Positions 25,124 to 34,509 of a stretch of 64,000 bases of DNA are shown here, one piece after another. Location of the stretch: NCBI RefSeq assembly GCF_009296165.1, contig NZ_VUAZ01000114.1:16246-80245 (forward strand). The letters run 5' to 3'. Within the stretch, counting starts at the first letter, position 1. Each line of letters starts with the position of its first letter. A program made the translations under genes and the position numbers. The notes under the pieces are model-generated. The model did not search any database, was not told the origin of the DNA, and saw nothing but the letters and a program-made list of their open reading frames with translations. The DNA comes from Pseudomonas kitaguniensis. Lineage in GTDB: Bacteria > Pseudomonadota > Gammaproteobacteria > Pseudomonadales > Pseudomonadaceae.

Positions 25124-25726
25124 TCATTCTGACACGCCGAAGCCTGTGTGCAATAGCTCGGGCGTATTCAGGTTGGCCAACCTCGGGTCATTTGCCGCAT
25201 ATTCCTGGGCCACGCCGCCGAGTTGCACGAGGATGTTGCGTGGGCTCCGCTCACCGGCTTCCCACGCCTGTTCTACCTGGTTTTGCAGGTGGGTTGGAAT
25301 GATGCAAATCAACGGTTCCCAGAAGTTGCCGTGGCGCACCATCACGGGCAACAGCGGGTTTTGGCGTGCAGTCTCACGCAGGTCGTTGAGCAGTCCTACG
25401 TCGATGTTCGGTACATCGCACGGCAATATAAGCAGATGCGCGTGATGCGCGGCGGCAAGTCCCGCGCGGATGCCAGCCAGCGGGCCGGGGAAGTCCGGGC
25501 TGTCGTCACTCACCAATTGGTCGGCATACGGCGCGTACAGGTCATGGTTGCGGTTGCACGAGATAATCAGGTCATCTGTCAGCGGCCGGGTCAGGCGCTG
25601 CAAATGGGCGATCAGCGGTTGGCCGTGCCATGGCAGCAAGCCTTTGTCCTGGCCGCCCATGCGTTGGCCACGGCCACCGGCCAGCAGTAAAATCGAACAG
25701 GGCAGATGGGTCGAATCGAAAGACAT
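25124..25726 (-). CDS. mobA: Molybdenum cofactor guanylyltransferase
   Basis: Transfers GMP from GTP to Mo-molybdopterin to make the MGD cofactor of nitrate and formate enzymes. It has 200 residues. The nucleotide-binding loop LLAGGRGQRMGGQDKGLL and the metal Asp in LPCDVPN are intact. The open frame extends far upstream over the moaB promoter region, so the ATG at 25726 is used. Divergent from moaB-moeA, forming one molybdenum cofactor cluster. Confidence 0.93.
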   Translation of the reverse strand: MSFDSTHLPCSILLLAGGRGQRMGGQDKGLLPWHGQPLIAHLQRLTRPLTDDLIISCNRNHDLYAPYADQLVSDDSPDFPGPLAGIRAGLAAAHHAHLLILPCDVPNIDVGLLNDLRETARQNPLLPVMVRHGNFWEPLICIIPTHLQNQVEQAWEAGERSPRNILVQLGGVAQEYAANDPRLANLNTPELLHTGFGVSE

Positions 25727-25802
25727 GGCGGTTTCGCTGCGGCAGGTAAACAGGGGCCTGTGATATAACATCGGGCTGTTCCTTCGACAACCGGACCGAG
25801 CC

Positions 25803-26342
25803 ATGAACGCCAAGGCTGATGCGCCCTTTGTACCCCTGAATATTGCTGTACTGACCGTCAGCGACACCCGCACGCTGGACACCGACACCTCCGGCCAGGT
25901 GTTCGTCGACCGCCTGACTGCCGCCGGCCATCACCTGGTCGAGCGCGTGTTGCTCAAAGACGACCTCTACAAAATTCGCGCGCAAGTGGCCCACTGGATC
26001 GCCGAAGACGTGGTGCAAGTGGTGCTGATCACCGGTGGCACCGGCTTCACCGGCCGCGACAGCACGCCCGAAGCGGTGAGCTGCCTGCTGGACAAACAGG
26101 TCGACGGGTTTGGCGAACTGTTCCGCCAGATCTCCGTGGCCGATATTGGCACCTCTACCGTGCAATCGCGTGCCCTCGCTGGCCTGGCCAATGGCACGCT
26201 GGTGTGCTGCCTGCCGGGCTCGACCAACGCAGTGCGTACCGGCTGGGACGGCATCCTCGCCGAGCAACTGGATAACCGGCACCGCCCGTGCAACTTCGTG
26301 CCGCACTTGAAGCAGGCCGAACCCTGCCAGTCCCGTGGGTAA
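25803..26342 (+). CDS. moaB: Molybdenum cofactor biosynthesis protein B
   Basis: MogA/MoaB-type protein of 179 residues that adenylylates molybdopterin before metal insertion. The molybdopterin-binding motif TGGTGFTGRDSTPEA and the later CCLPGSTNAVRTGW are present. It overlaps moeA by 8 bases, so the two are translated together. Confidence 0.93.
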   Translation: MNAKADAPFVPLNIAVLTVSDTRTLDTDTSGQVFVDRLTAAGHHLVERVLLKDDLYKIRAQVAHWIAEDVVQVVLITGGTGFTGRDSTPEAVSCLLDKQVDGFGELFRQISVADIGTSTVQSRALAGLANGTLVCCLPGSTNAVRTGWDGILAEQLDNRHRPCNFVPHLKQAEPCQSRG

Positions 26343-27552
26343 GCCTGGCAAAACCGGCAACTTGCTGCCGGTAGAAGACGCGCTGGCGCAACTGCTGGCG
26401 ATGGCCGACGCCACGCCGATCAGCGAACAGGACAGCGTGCCGCTGGCGCAAGGTGATGGCCGCGTACTGGCGCAAGACCTGATCTCCACCCTCGACCTGC
26501 CGCCCTGGCCCAACAGCGCCATGGACGGTTACGCCGTGCGCCTGGCGGACTGGGCCGGCGAGCCGCTGGTGGTGAGCCAGCGCATCTTCGCCGGTCAGGC
26601 GCCGCAGCCATTGGCCGCTGGCACCTGCGCGCGCATTTTTACCGGCGCGCCGGTGCCCGAAGGCGCAGATTGTGTAGAGATGCAGGAAAACGCCGTGGTT
26701 CACGCCGATGAGCGCGTGAGTTTTACCGAGCCGTTGCAGGTAGGCCAAAACATCCGCCCCCAAGGCCAGGAAACCACCGCTGGCGAGTTGGTGTTGCAAG
26801 CCGGCACGCGCTTGGGGCCAATCGAGCTGGGCTTGGCCGCCTCCCTCGGGCGTGATCGTCTGAGCGTGGTGCGCCGCGTGCGCGTGGCGGTGCTGTCCAC
26901 CGGCGACGAGTTGGTCGAGCCCGGTTTGCCGCTGGGCCCGGGTCAGATCTACAACAGCAACCGCCGCGTGCTGTGCAGTGGGCTGGCGCGCATGGGCTGT
27001 GAAGTGATCGATGCCGGGATTCTGCCGGATGACCTCGAAAAAACCCGCACACGGCTGGCGGAGCTGGGCAGTGTTGACTTGATTCTATCGACCGGCGGTG
27101 TGTCGGTGGGTGAGGCGGACTTCCTCGGCATCGCGCTGCGCGAAGAGGGCGAGCTGGCCCTGTGGAAGCTCGCGATCAAGCCCGGCAAGCCGCTGACCTT
27201 CGGCCATTTCCGGGGTGTGCCTGTGATTGGCCTGCCCGGTAACCCGGCGTCGACGCTGGTGACCTTCGCCTTGTTGGCGCGGCCTTACCTGCTACGCCGC
27301 CAAGGCGTGCAAGACGTGGCGCCGCTGCGCTTCGAAGTGCCGGTAGGGTTCACCTGGCCCAAGCCTGGCAACCGCCGCGAATACCTGCGTGCGCGCATCG
27401 AGCAGGGCAAGGCGATCATCTATCGCAACCAAAGCTCCGGCGTGCTGCGCAGCGCGGCATGGGCGCAAGGGTTTGTGGAAGTGCTGGAAGGTACGACGCT
27501 GGCGCCAGGCGATCGGGTCAACTTTATCCCGCTGAGCGACATCCTCAACTGA
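26335..27552 (+). CDS. moeA: Molybdopterin molybdenumtransferase
   Basis: Inserts molybdenum into adenylylated molybdopterin. It has 405 residues. The N-terminal domain has PPWPNSAMDGYAVR, and the MoCF-binding domain has STGDELVEPG, STGGVSVGEADF and GLPGNPAST. The start is a GTG inside the 3' end of moaB. Domain order and length are normal. Confidence 0.93.
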   Translation: MGKPGKTGNLLPVEDALAQLLAMADATPISEQDSVPLAQGDGRVLAQDLISTLDLPPWPNSAMDGYAVRLADWAGEPLVVSQRIFAGQAPQPLAAGTCARIFTGAPVPEGADCVEMQENAVVHADERVSFTEPLQVGQNIRPQGQETTAGELVLQAGTRLGPIELGLAASLGRDRLSVVRRVRVAVLSTGDELVEPGLPLGPGQIYNSNRRVLCSGLARMGCEVIDAGILPDDLEKTRTRLAELGSVDLILSTGGVSVGEADFLGIALREEGELALWKLAIKPGKPLTFGHFRGVPVIGLPGNPASTLVTFALLARPYLLRRQGVQDVAPLRFEVPVGFTWPKPGNRREYLRARIEQGKAIIYRNQSSGVLRSAAWAQGFVEVLEGTTLAPGDRVNFIPLSDILN

Positions 27553-27572
27553 CCTGCCGGCTTTGATGGCAG

Positions 27573-27595
27573 GCGGGCTTGTGTGGCAAGCCCGC
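27573..27595. repeat. REP-like hairpin between convergent genes
   Basis: GCGGGCTTG-tgtgg-CAAGCCCGC, 20 bases past moeA, followed by CTCGCCACAG, is a variant class 1 REP. It probably also limits read-through into the opposing flhB-like gene. Confidence 0.65.
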
Positions 27596-27622
27596 TCGCC
27601 ACAGTTAGCGGCCGGCTGCGGG

Positions 27623-27952
27623 TTAGTAATCATCCCCGCGTTCGGTCACGTCCCGCTCCACTGGCGCCGCATTCGGGTCGTACCCTGCCGGGAACTTGCC
27701 TTTCAGCGTCCAGGCAAACGCAATGATCTCAGCGACTGTGCGGTACAACTCCTCGGGGATGCTGTCGCCCAACTCCATTCGCGCGAGCAGTTTCACCAGC
27801 TCGGCGTTCTCATAGATCGGCACTTCATTTTCCCGCGCCAACTTCAAAATCGCTTCAGCCAAGGCATCGTCGCCTTTGGCCGTCAGAGTCGGCGCTTGCT
27901 GGCCGTCGTATTTGAGGGCAATTGCCTGGCGCGGCGGGTCAGTGTTGTTCAT
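27623..27952 (-). CDS. FlhB C-terminal-domain protein (orphan)
   Basis: Protein of 109 residues matching only the cytoplasmic C-terminal domain of flagellar/type III export switch protein FlhB (AIALKYDGQQAPTLTAKG, ENEVPIYENAELVKLLAR). It starts just after the place where FlhB has its NPTH autocleavage motif, so it resembles the cleaved fragment. It overlaps the FliK-like gene by 4 bases. FliK and FlhB interact in hook-length control, so the pair may form a small partner module away from the main flagellar cluster. Confidence 0.85.
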   Translation of the reverse strand: MNNTDPPRQAIALKYDGQQAPTLTAKGDDALAEAILKLARENEVPIYENAELVKLLARMELGDSIPEELYRTVAEIIAFAWTLKGKFPAGYDPNAAPVERDVTERGDDY

Positions 27953-29526
27953 GCCGTTTCATCCACCCAACGTTGCTCCAGCCCGGTTTTTGGCCCGCGT
28001 GGCGGGGTGCCGAGGTGGCAATCGAGGTCACCGACGTTGATGCCCGAGGTCACCAGGCGCTCGCGCAAACTGCCTAGGTGGCTTTCGATCAAACTGGCCG
28101 TGAACGGCCGAGCGGCCCAGAGCTGGCTGGACAGTTTGCCCTGCGTCAATTGCGCCTGAACCTGTAACGGCCCCAACGGCTCCATGTCGAACGCCAGCTC
28201 GACGCGCCAGAGCATCTGTTTGGGGTCTTTCTTGTCTTTGCGTTCGGGCGTGTTCTTGTCTGGCGCCGGTTCTTCGCGCTGGAACTTGAGCTGCAACGGC
28301 ACGATGTCCTGCAAGGTGCGCATCGGGATTTCCAACTGCCAGGTGCTTTGCAGCCGACCATCGGCGGTCAAGCCGGTTTGTTCCAGGCTCGACAACTGAT
28401 GGCTCTGCAACCGCGAGATCGCCCCTGCGGCGAGGCGCAGCAGGTTTTCCAGGTCGCCTTCGCCTTCAAGGCGCGCCACCAGCCGTGCCGGCAGCGGGAA
28501 ACCTGCGGGGGCTTGCCGGGCGCCGATCTGCCCGAGGGTATTCAGCGGGTTGCGCACAAAATTCGGCATCACTTGGGCCAGGGTATTGGCGGCGAGGATG
28601 GCATTGAGGTTGGTACCGGCGGGCAGCGCAGGCAGCAAGTCGGCGACCAGCCGCAGCAGGGCGCCTTTCATGTCCAACGGGGGTATTTGCGGGTTTTGCC
28701 CGACCAGCAATTTGGCTTCAAGAAACGCACCGCTGTTCTGTACCAACTGTGCCAGCACCTTGGGGTTGCTGACTTGTGCCAGGTCGGGCAAGGCCGCGAG
28801 CAAACGGTCGGCCGCAGCACGCAGGTCGGTGGACGTACTGTCATCGCCAGGCAGGTTTTGCAAGGCGTTAAACACCACGTCCAGTGAGCCTTGGCGACTT
28901 TGCTGGGTGGAGAGTTGCTGGGTGACGGCCAATTGATCCTGGCGCCCGCTCAGCGGCACAAAATTCAAGGTCTGTGCGCTCTGCACCACCGCGCTGAGCA
29001 AACTGCCGACCCGCAGTGGCTGCGGGCTTTCCACGGTCAGGCTCGCACCGGCTAGGGCGTTATTGAGCACTGTCACCAGCGAGCGGTAGACCGCCGGTTG
29101 CGCCGTGCCCTGAGGCAGCATTTGCGTGGTCAGCACCTTGCCTTGCAACAGCGTGCCCACCGGCATTTGCGTGGTGTCGATGCGGGTGAGTGCGGCCACG
29201 TTGGCGCTCAAGGCTTGCTGCAACGAGAGGGTCAGGTTGCCGGTGGGCGTTTGGCTAACGGCCACGTTACTGCCCAACGGCAGCGGCTGCGCGCTGCTCG
29301 CTTGGACCAATGTCTGGCGGCCACCTTCGAGGGTCAACTTGAGCAACAACTGAAACGCATCGCCGCCTTGTTTAAGCGCAATCACCTCGGCGTTTGCGGT
29401 TTTGCCAGGGTCGATCAGCCCGGTCTGCGGTTCCAGCAGTTTCAGCAACTCGCCGCTGGCGGGCAGCGGCGCAGGCCCGGTGGCCGGGGCAGGCGGCAGC
29501 GTAGGAAGGTTGATCTCACCGGTCAT
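27949..29526 (-). CDS. FliK-like hook-length control protein (orphan)
   Basis: Protein of 525 residues, rich in Leu, Gln, Ala and Thr. A long low-complexity N-terminal and middle part is followed by a Lys/Glu/Asp linker (DKNTPERKDKKDPKQ) and a C-terminal FliK-type domain (MLWRVELAFDMEPLGPLQVQ... LRERLVTSGINVGDLDCHLG). The ATG at 29526 starts the family sequence MTGEINLP. Coupled by ATGA to the FlhB-like gene. In PAO1 a similar gene also adjoins ccmA. Confidence 0.82.
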   Translation of the reverse strand: MTGEINLPTLPPAPATGPAPLPASGELLKLLEPQTGLIDPGKTANAEVIALKQGGDAFQLLLKLTLEGGRQTLVQASSAQPLPLGSNVAVSQTPTGNLTLSLQQALSANVAALTRIDTTQMPVGTLLQGKVLTTQMLPQGTAQPAVYRSLVTVLNNALAGASLTVESPQPLRVGSLLSAVVQSAQTLNFVPLSGRQDQLAVTQQLSTQQSRQGSLDVVFNALQNLPGDDSTSTDLRAAADRLLAALPDLAQVSNPKVLAQLVQNSGAFLEAKLLVGQNPQIPPLDMKGALLRLVADLLPALPAGTNLNAILAANTLAQVMPNFVRNPLNTLGQIGARQAPAGFPLPARLVARLEGEGDLENLLRLAAGAISRLQSHQLSSLEQTGLTADGRLQSTWQLEIPMRTLQDIVPLQLKFQREEPAPDKNTPERKDKKDPKQMLWRVELAFDMEPLGPLQVQAQLTQGKLSSQLWAARPFTASLIESHLGSLRERLVTSGINVGDLDCHLGTPPRGPKTGLEQRWVDETA

Positions 29527-29555
29527 CGTGCGCGTCGTCTCTGGGCAAATTGCGC

Positions 29556-29584
29556 TCTTTAGAGCAGGGCATCGCATGTATAAT
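29556..29584 (+). promoter_or_regulatory. Probable sigma-70 promoter of the ccm operon
   Basis: A perfect TATAAT at 29579-29584 is preceded at about 17 bases by a poor -35 (TCTTTA). It would give a leader of about 130 bases before ccmA. Confidence 0.5.
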
Positions 29585-29724
29585 GCCGCTCCTGTGCGAC
29601 GAGAGCGGCAAAAACCTCACAACTATTTGATCCAGCTCTCTAAAATCGGTCGCCAAAGCCGGTATTGTGCATCTCTATAACGGCTGCTACACCGCCGACT
29701 TGAACCGTAAAGGCCCGCTATCTC

Positions 29725-30360
29725 TTGACCAGCCCTCTTCTTGAAGCCGTAGCGCTTGCCTGTGAACGCGACCTGCGGATGCTCTTCGAACACCTCGAAC
29801 TGCGTTTGGCGGGCGGCGACATGGTGCAAATCAGCGGCCCGAACGGCAGTGGCAAGACCAGCCTGTTGCGGCTGCTGGCCGGTTTGATGCAGCCGACCGC
29901 CGGTGAAGTACGCCTCAACGGTAAACCCCTCACCGAACAACGCAGCACACTGGCGCGCAACCTTGTGTGGATCGGCCACGCCGCTGGCATCAAGGACGTG
30001 CTGACGCCCGAAGAAAACCTCGTTTGGCTCAGCGCCCTGCATCACCCGGCTGGCCGTGACGCTATCTGGCAGGCGCTGGCCGCGGTCGGCCTCAAGGGTT
30101 TTGAAGACCAGCCCTGTCACACCTTGTCTGCCGGCCAACAGCGCCGCGTGGCCCTGGCCCGTTTGTACTTGCCCGGCCCGCCGCTGTGGATTCTCGACGA
30201 GCCGTTCACCGCCCTCGACAAACACGGCGTCGCCCAACTTGAAGAACACCTGGCCCGGCACTGCGAGCAGGGCGGCCTGGTGGTGCTCACCACCCATCAC
30301 ACCTTGGCGCGCATGCCCGCCGGTTACCGTGACCTCGATTTGGGCCGGTGGTCGCTGTGA
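29725..30360 (+). CDS. ccmA: Heme exporter ATP-binding protein CcmA
   Basis: ABC ATPase of 211 residues that with CcmB powers release of holo-CcmE from CcmC. Walker A GPNGSGKTS, signature LSAGQQRR, Walker B LWILDEPF and the switch histidine in LTTHH are intact. The start appears to be TTG at 29725 with an AAAGG element upstream; no ATG fits. The stop overlaps the GTG of ccmB (GTGA). First gene of the nine-gene ccm operon. Confidence 0.93.
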   Translation: MTSPLLEAVALACERDLRMLFEHLELRLAGGDMVQISGPNGSGKTSLLRLLAGLMQPTAGEVRLNGKPLTEQRSTLARNLVWIGHAAGIKDVLTPEENLVWLSALHHPAGRDAIWQALAAVGLKGFEDQPCHTLSAGQQRRVALARLYLPGPPLWILDEPFTALDKHGVAQLEEHLARHCEQGGLVVLTTHHTLARMPAGYRDLDLGRWSL

Positions 30361-31025
30361 GTGTGTTTGCCCTGCTGGTGGCCCGCGAAGCACGGTTGTT
30401 GTGCCGTCGCCCGGCCGAACTGGCCAACCCTTTGGTGTTCTTTGCCATCGTTATTGCGCTGTTCCCGTTGGCGGTCGGCCCCGAGACCAAACTGTTGCAA
30501 ACCTTGTCTCCAGGGCTGGTGTGGGTCGCCGCGCTGTTATCGGTGCTGCTCTCGCTGGACGGGCTGTTTCGCAGTGATTTCGAAGACGGTTCCCTCGAAC
30601 AGTGGGTCCTTTCGCCGCACCCGCTGCCACTTCTGGTACTGGCCAAGGTGCTGGCACACTGGGCGTTCTCCGGCTTGGCGCTGGTGTTGCTCTCACCGTT
30701 GCTGGCGATGATGCTAGGGTTGCCGACCGAATGCTTGCCAGTGTTGCTGCTGTCATTGTTGCTCGGCACGCCGACGCTCAGCCTGTTGGGCGCAGTGGGC
30801 GCGGCGCTGACTGTGGGTTTGAAGCGCGGCGGCCTGTTGCTGGCGCTGCTGATTCTGCCTTTGTACATCCCGGTGTTGATTTTGGGCAGCGGTGCTTTGC
30901 AAGCCGCGCTCATGGGCATGCCGGCGAGCGGTTACCTCTTGTGGCTTGGCAGCCTGGCCGCCCTGGCGGTAACCCTGACTCCCTTTGCTATAGCCGCCGG
31001 CCTGAAGATCAGCGTCGGCGAATGA
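30357..31025 (+). CDS. ccmB: Heme exporter membrane protein CcmB
   Basis: Inner-membrane ABC permease of 222 residues with six hydrophobic helices. It includes the family segment LSLDGLFRSDFEDGSLEQW after helix 2. It forms the CcmABC(D) complex that loads heme on CcmE. The GTG at 30357 overlaps the ccmA stop; upstream in-frame GTG codons are less likely. Confidence 0.93.
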   Translation: MSVFALLVAREARLLCRRPAELANPLVFFAIVIALFPLAVGPETKLLQTLSPGLVWVAALLSVLLSLDGLFRSDFEDGSLEQWVLSPHPLPLLVLAKVLAHWAFSGLALVLLSPLLAMMLGLPTECLPVLLLSLLLGTPTLSLLGAVGAALTVGLKRGGLLLALLILPLYIPVLILGSGALQAALMGMPASGYLLWLGSLAALAVTLTPFAIAAGLKISVGE

Positions 31026-31084
31026 ATCAGGTCTGGTTAAGCGTTGTAACCTTAACCCGCTCTTCAACATAAGAAACACCCTAA

Positions 31085-31106
31085 GCTTGCCGCCAAGACG
31101 GCAAGC
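31085..31106 (+). promoter_or_regulatory. Intercistronic hairpin between ccmB and ccmC
   Basis: GCTTGCCG-ccaaga-CGGCAAGC forms a perfect 8-bp stem 20 bases before ccmC, in the only sizeable gap of the operon. No U tract follows, so mRNA processing or partial attenuation is possible. Confidence 0.45.
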
Positions 31107-31125
31107 ACCCGTGATGGAAACAGCA

Positions 31126-31881
31126 ATGAACTGGACCTGGTTTCACAAGCTCGGCTCGCCCAAGTGGTTTTACGGCATCAGCGGCAAGCTGCTGCCGTGG
31201 TTGAGCCTCGCCGCCTTACTGCTGATCGGCATCGGCCTGGTCTGGGGCCTGGCCTTCGCGCCGCCGGACTACCAGCAAGGCAACAGCTTTCGCATCATCT
31301 ATATCCACGTTCCCGCCGCGATGCTGGCGCAGTCCTGCTACGTGATGCTGGCGGTGTGCGGCGTTGTCGGCCTGGTGTGGAAGATGAAGCTGGCGGACGT
31401 CGCCCTGCAATGCGCCGCACCGGTCGGTGCGTGGATGACCGCCGTGGCGCTGGTCACCGGCGCGATCTGGGGCAAACCGACCTGGGGTTCGTGGTGGGTG
31501 TGGGATGCGCGCCTGACCTCGATGCTGATTCTGCTGTTCCTGTACTTCGGCCTGATCGCGTTGGGCAATGCGATCAGTAACCGCGACAGCGCCGCCAAGG
31601 CCTGCGCGGTGCTGGCGATCGTCGGCGTGATCAACATCCCGATCATCAAATACTCGGTGGAGTGGTGGAACACGCTGCACCAGGGCGCCACCTTCAGCCT
31701 TACCGAAAAACCGGCTATGCCCGTCGAAATGTGGGCGCCGCTGCTGGTGATGGTGCTGGGGTTCTACTGCTTCTTCGGCGCCGTGCTGTTGATGCGCATG
31801 CGCCTTGAAATACTCAAGCGTGAAGCCCGCGCCAGTTGGGTCAAGGCACACGTGCAGGAAAGCCTGGGAGCGCGTGGATGA
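31126..31881 (+). CDS. ccmC: Heme transporter/handling protein CcmC
   Basis: Inner-membrane protein of 251 residues with six helices. It carries the tryptophan-rich WWD motif (WGSWWVWDARLTS) and flanking periplasmic histidines (YIHVPAAM, TLHQGATFS) that present heme to CcmE. The ATG at 31126 (MNWTWFHKLG) is preferred over upstream in-frame starts because GGAAACAG precedes it and it matches the family. Ends in an ATGA overlap with ccmD. Confidence 0.94.
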   Translation: MNWTWFHKLGSPKWFYGISGKLLPWLSLAALLLIGIGLVWGLAFAPPDYQQGNSFRIIYIHVPAAMLAQSCYVMLAVCGVVGLVWKMKLADVALQCAAPVGAWMTAVALVTGAIWGKPTWGSWWVWDARLTSMLILLFLYFGLIALGNAISNRDSAAKACAVLAIVGVINIPIIKYSVEWWNTLHQGATFSLTEKPAMPVEMWAPLLVMVLGFYCFFGAVLLMRMRLEILKREARASWVKAHVQESLGARG

Positions 31882-32054
31882 GTTTTGCGTCTTTCAGTGA
31901 CTTTATCGCCATGGGCCATCACGGCCTGTATGTCTGGACGGCTTATGGCATCTGCCTGGCAGTGCTGGCCCTCAACGTCGCCGCGCCGATCCTGGCCCGC
32001 AAGCGTTACCTGCAACAAGAGGCGCGTCGTCTGCGCCGGGAGACCGAAAAGTGA
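31878..32054 (+). CDS. ccmD: Heme exporter protein CcmD
   Basis: Small membrane protein of 58 residues: one transmembrane helix (about 19-39) and a basic cytoplasmic tail (RKRYLQQEARRLRRE). It stabilises the CcmABC-CcmE complex. Overlaps both ccmC (ATGA) and ccmE (GTGA). Confidence 0.9.
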   Translation: MSFASFSDFIAMGHHGLYVWTAYGICLAVLALNVAAPILARKRYLQQEARRLRRETEK

Positions 32055-32518
32055 ATCCGCTGCGTAGAAAGCGTCTGTTGATCATCCTCGCCATTCTCGC
32101 GGGGGTGAGCCTTGCCGTGGGCTTGGCGATGAGCGCCCTGCGAGAGAACATCAACCTGTTCTACACCCCGACCCAAATCGCCAACGGCGAAGCCCCGCTG
32201 GGCAAGCGCATTCGCGCCGGTGGCATGGTCGAGAAGGGTTCACTGCAACGCTCCGGCGACTCCCTCGACGTCACCTTTGTGGTCACCGACTTCAGCAAGT
32301 CCGTGACCATCACCTATCGCGGCATTCTCCCGGACCTGTTCCGCGAAGGTCAGGGCATCGTCGCGCTGGGCAAGCTGAATGCCGATGGCGTGGTGGTGGC
32401 CGATGAAGTGCTGGCCAAACACGACGAAAAATACATGCCGCCGGAAGTCACCAAAGCCCTGAAAGACAGCGGCCAGTCGGCACCTTCTACTCCTGCATCC
32501 CCAGCCAGGGAGGGCTGA
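32051..32518 (+). CDS. ccmE: Heme chaperone CcmE
   Basis: Periplasmic, membrane-anchored heme chaperone of 155 residues. An N-terminal transmembrane anchor (about 8-28) precedes an OB-fold. The covalent heme-binding His124 and Tyr128 lie in LAKHDEKYMP, followed by a disordered Ser/Pro/Ala tail. The GTG start overlaps the ccmD stop. Confidence 0.94.
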   Translation: MNPLRRKRLLIILAILAGVSLAVGLAMSALRENINLFYTPTQIANGEAPLGKRIRAGGMVEKGSLQRSGDSLDVTFVVTDFSKSVTITYRGILPDLFREGQGIVALGKLNADGVVVADEVLAKHDEKYMPPEVTKALKDSGQSAPSTPASPAREG

Positions 32519-32521
32519 ACC

Positions 32522-34509
32522 ATGACCTCTGCACTGTTTATTCCGGAGCTGGGCCAGTTGGCGATGATCCTCGCCCTGTGTTTCGCCGTCGTCCAGGCCG
32601 TGGTCCCGTTGCTCGGCGCCTGGCGCGCGACCGACTGTGGATGAGCCTCGCGCAGCCGGCCGCCTGGGGCCAATTTACGTTCCTGGTGTTCGCGTTTGGT
32701 TGCCTGACCTACGCCTTCATGACCGACGACTTTTCCGTCGCCTATGTGGCTAATAACTCCAACAGCGCGCTGCCTTGGTACTACAAGTTCAGCGCCGTGT
32801 GGGGCGCGCACGAAGGGTCGTTGCTGCTGTGGGCGTTGATCCTCGGTGGCTGGACTTTCGCCGTGTCGGTGTTCTCGCGCCAACTGCCGCAAGTCATGCT
32901 GGCGCGGGTGCTGGCGGTGATGGGCATGATCAGCATCGGCTTCCTGCTGTTCCTGATCATGACCTCCAACCCGTTCACGCGCATCCTGCCGCAGATACCG
33001 GTCAACGGGCATGACCTTAACCCGCTGCTGCAAGACATTGGCCTGATCGTGCACCCGCCGATGCTCTACATGGGTTATGTGGGTTTCTCGGTAGCCTTTG
33101 CCTTCGCCATCGCTGCCTTGCTCGGCGGGCGCCTTGATGCCGCATGGGCGCGCTGGTCGCGGCCGTGGACCATCGTCGCCTGGGCCTTCCTCGGCATCGG
33201 CATCACGCTGGGCTCGTGGTGGGCCTATTACGAACTCGGCTGGGGCGGCTGGTGGTTCTGGGACCCGGTGGAAAACGCCTCCTTTATGCCGTGGCTGGTC
33301 GGCACCGCGCTGATTCACTCGCTGGCCGTCACCGAAAAGCGCGGCGTGTTCAAAAGCTGGACAGTGCTGCTGGCCATCGCGGCGTTTTCCCTCAGCCTGC
33401 TCGGTACTTTCCTCGTGCGTTCGGGGGTTTTGACCTCGGTGCATGCGTTTGCCTCCGACCCGGCGCGCGGCGTATTCATCCTGATTTTCCTGCTGTTCGT
33501 GGTCGGCGGCTCACTGACGCTGTTCGCCCTGCGCGCGCCAGTGGTCAAGAGCCATGTGGGCTTCAACCTGTGGTCGCGGGAAACCCTGTTGCTGGGCAAT
33601 AACCTGGTGCTGGTGGTGGCGGCGTCGATGATCCTGCTCGGCACGCTGTATCCGCTGGTACTGGATGCCCTCAGCGGCGCCAAGCTGTCGGTTGGCCCGC
33701 CGTACTTCAACGCGTTGTTTATTCCGTTGATGGGCCTTTTGATGGTGGTGATGGCCGTGGGCATGCTGGTGCGCTGGAAAGACACCCCGGTGAAATGGCT
33801 GGCGGGCATGCTGATGCCGGTGCTGCTGGGCAGTGTGGCCTTGGCGGTGATCGCAGGCTTTGCCTACGGCGACTTCAACTGGGCGGTACTCGCGACCTTC
33901 CTGCTCGCCGCTTGGGTCATGCTCGCCGGCCTGCGCGACATCGTCGACAAAACCCGCCACAAAGGCCTGATCAAAGGTTTACCAAGCCTGACCCGCAGCT
34001 ACTGGGGCATGCAAGTCGCGCATATTGGCATCGCCGTGTGCGCGCTTGGCGTGGTGCTTTCCAGCCAGAACAGCGCCGAGCGCGACCTGCGCCTGGCACC
34101 GGGCGAGTCGATGGACCTGGCCGGTTACCACTTCATCTTCGAAGGCGCCAAGCACTTCGAAGGCCCAAACTTCACGTCGGACAAAGGCACCGTACGCGTA
34201 GTCCGCAACGGCAAGGAAGTGGCGGTGCTGCACCCGGAAAAACGCCTGTACACCGTGCAGAGTTCAATGATGACTGAAGCCGGCATCGACGCCGGTTTCA
34301 CCCGTGACCTCTACGTAGCGCTGGGTGAACCGCTGGGCGACGGCGCGTGGGCGGTGCGTGTGCATGTAAAACCGTTCGTGCGCTGGATCTGGTTCGGCGG
34401 TTTGCTCACCGGTTTCGGTGGTTTGCTGGCTGCGATGGACCGGCGTTATCGGGTCAAGGTCAAGAGCCGGGTGCGTGAAGCCCTCGGCCTTTCAGGAGCG
34501 CCGGCATGA
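32522..34509 (+). CDS. ccmF: Heme lyase subunit CcmF, with a single-base frameshift near codon 36
   Basis: CcmF forms the heme-ligation complex with CcmH and CcmI. An ATG at 32522 starts MTSALFIPELGQLAMILALC, the family N-terminus, but this frame reaches a TGA at about 32642. The rest of the protein (RLWMSLAQPAAWG onward, including the heme-handling GWGGWWFWDPVENASF and about 15 helices) is in the next frame. Restoring one base in the GC run around 32622-32630 (TGGCGCGCGACC) gives a normal protein of about 662 residues. A shortened frame from about 32578 or 32641 exists but lacks the first helix. True mutation or sequencing error cannot be told apart here. Confidence 0.88.

Noticed and set aside
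32350..33444. 364-codon minus-strand frame opposite ccmE-ccmF
   Set aside because: Antisense shadow of conserved ccm genes.
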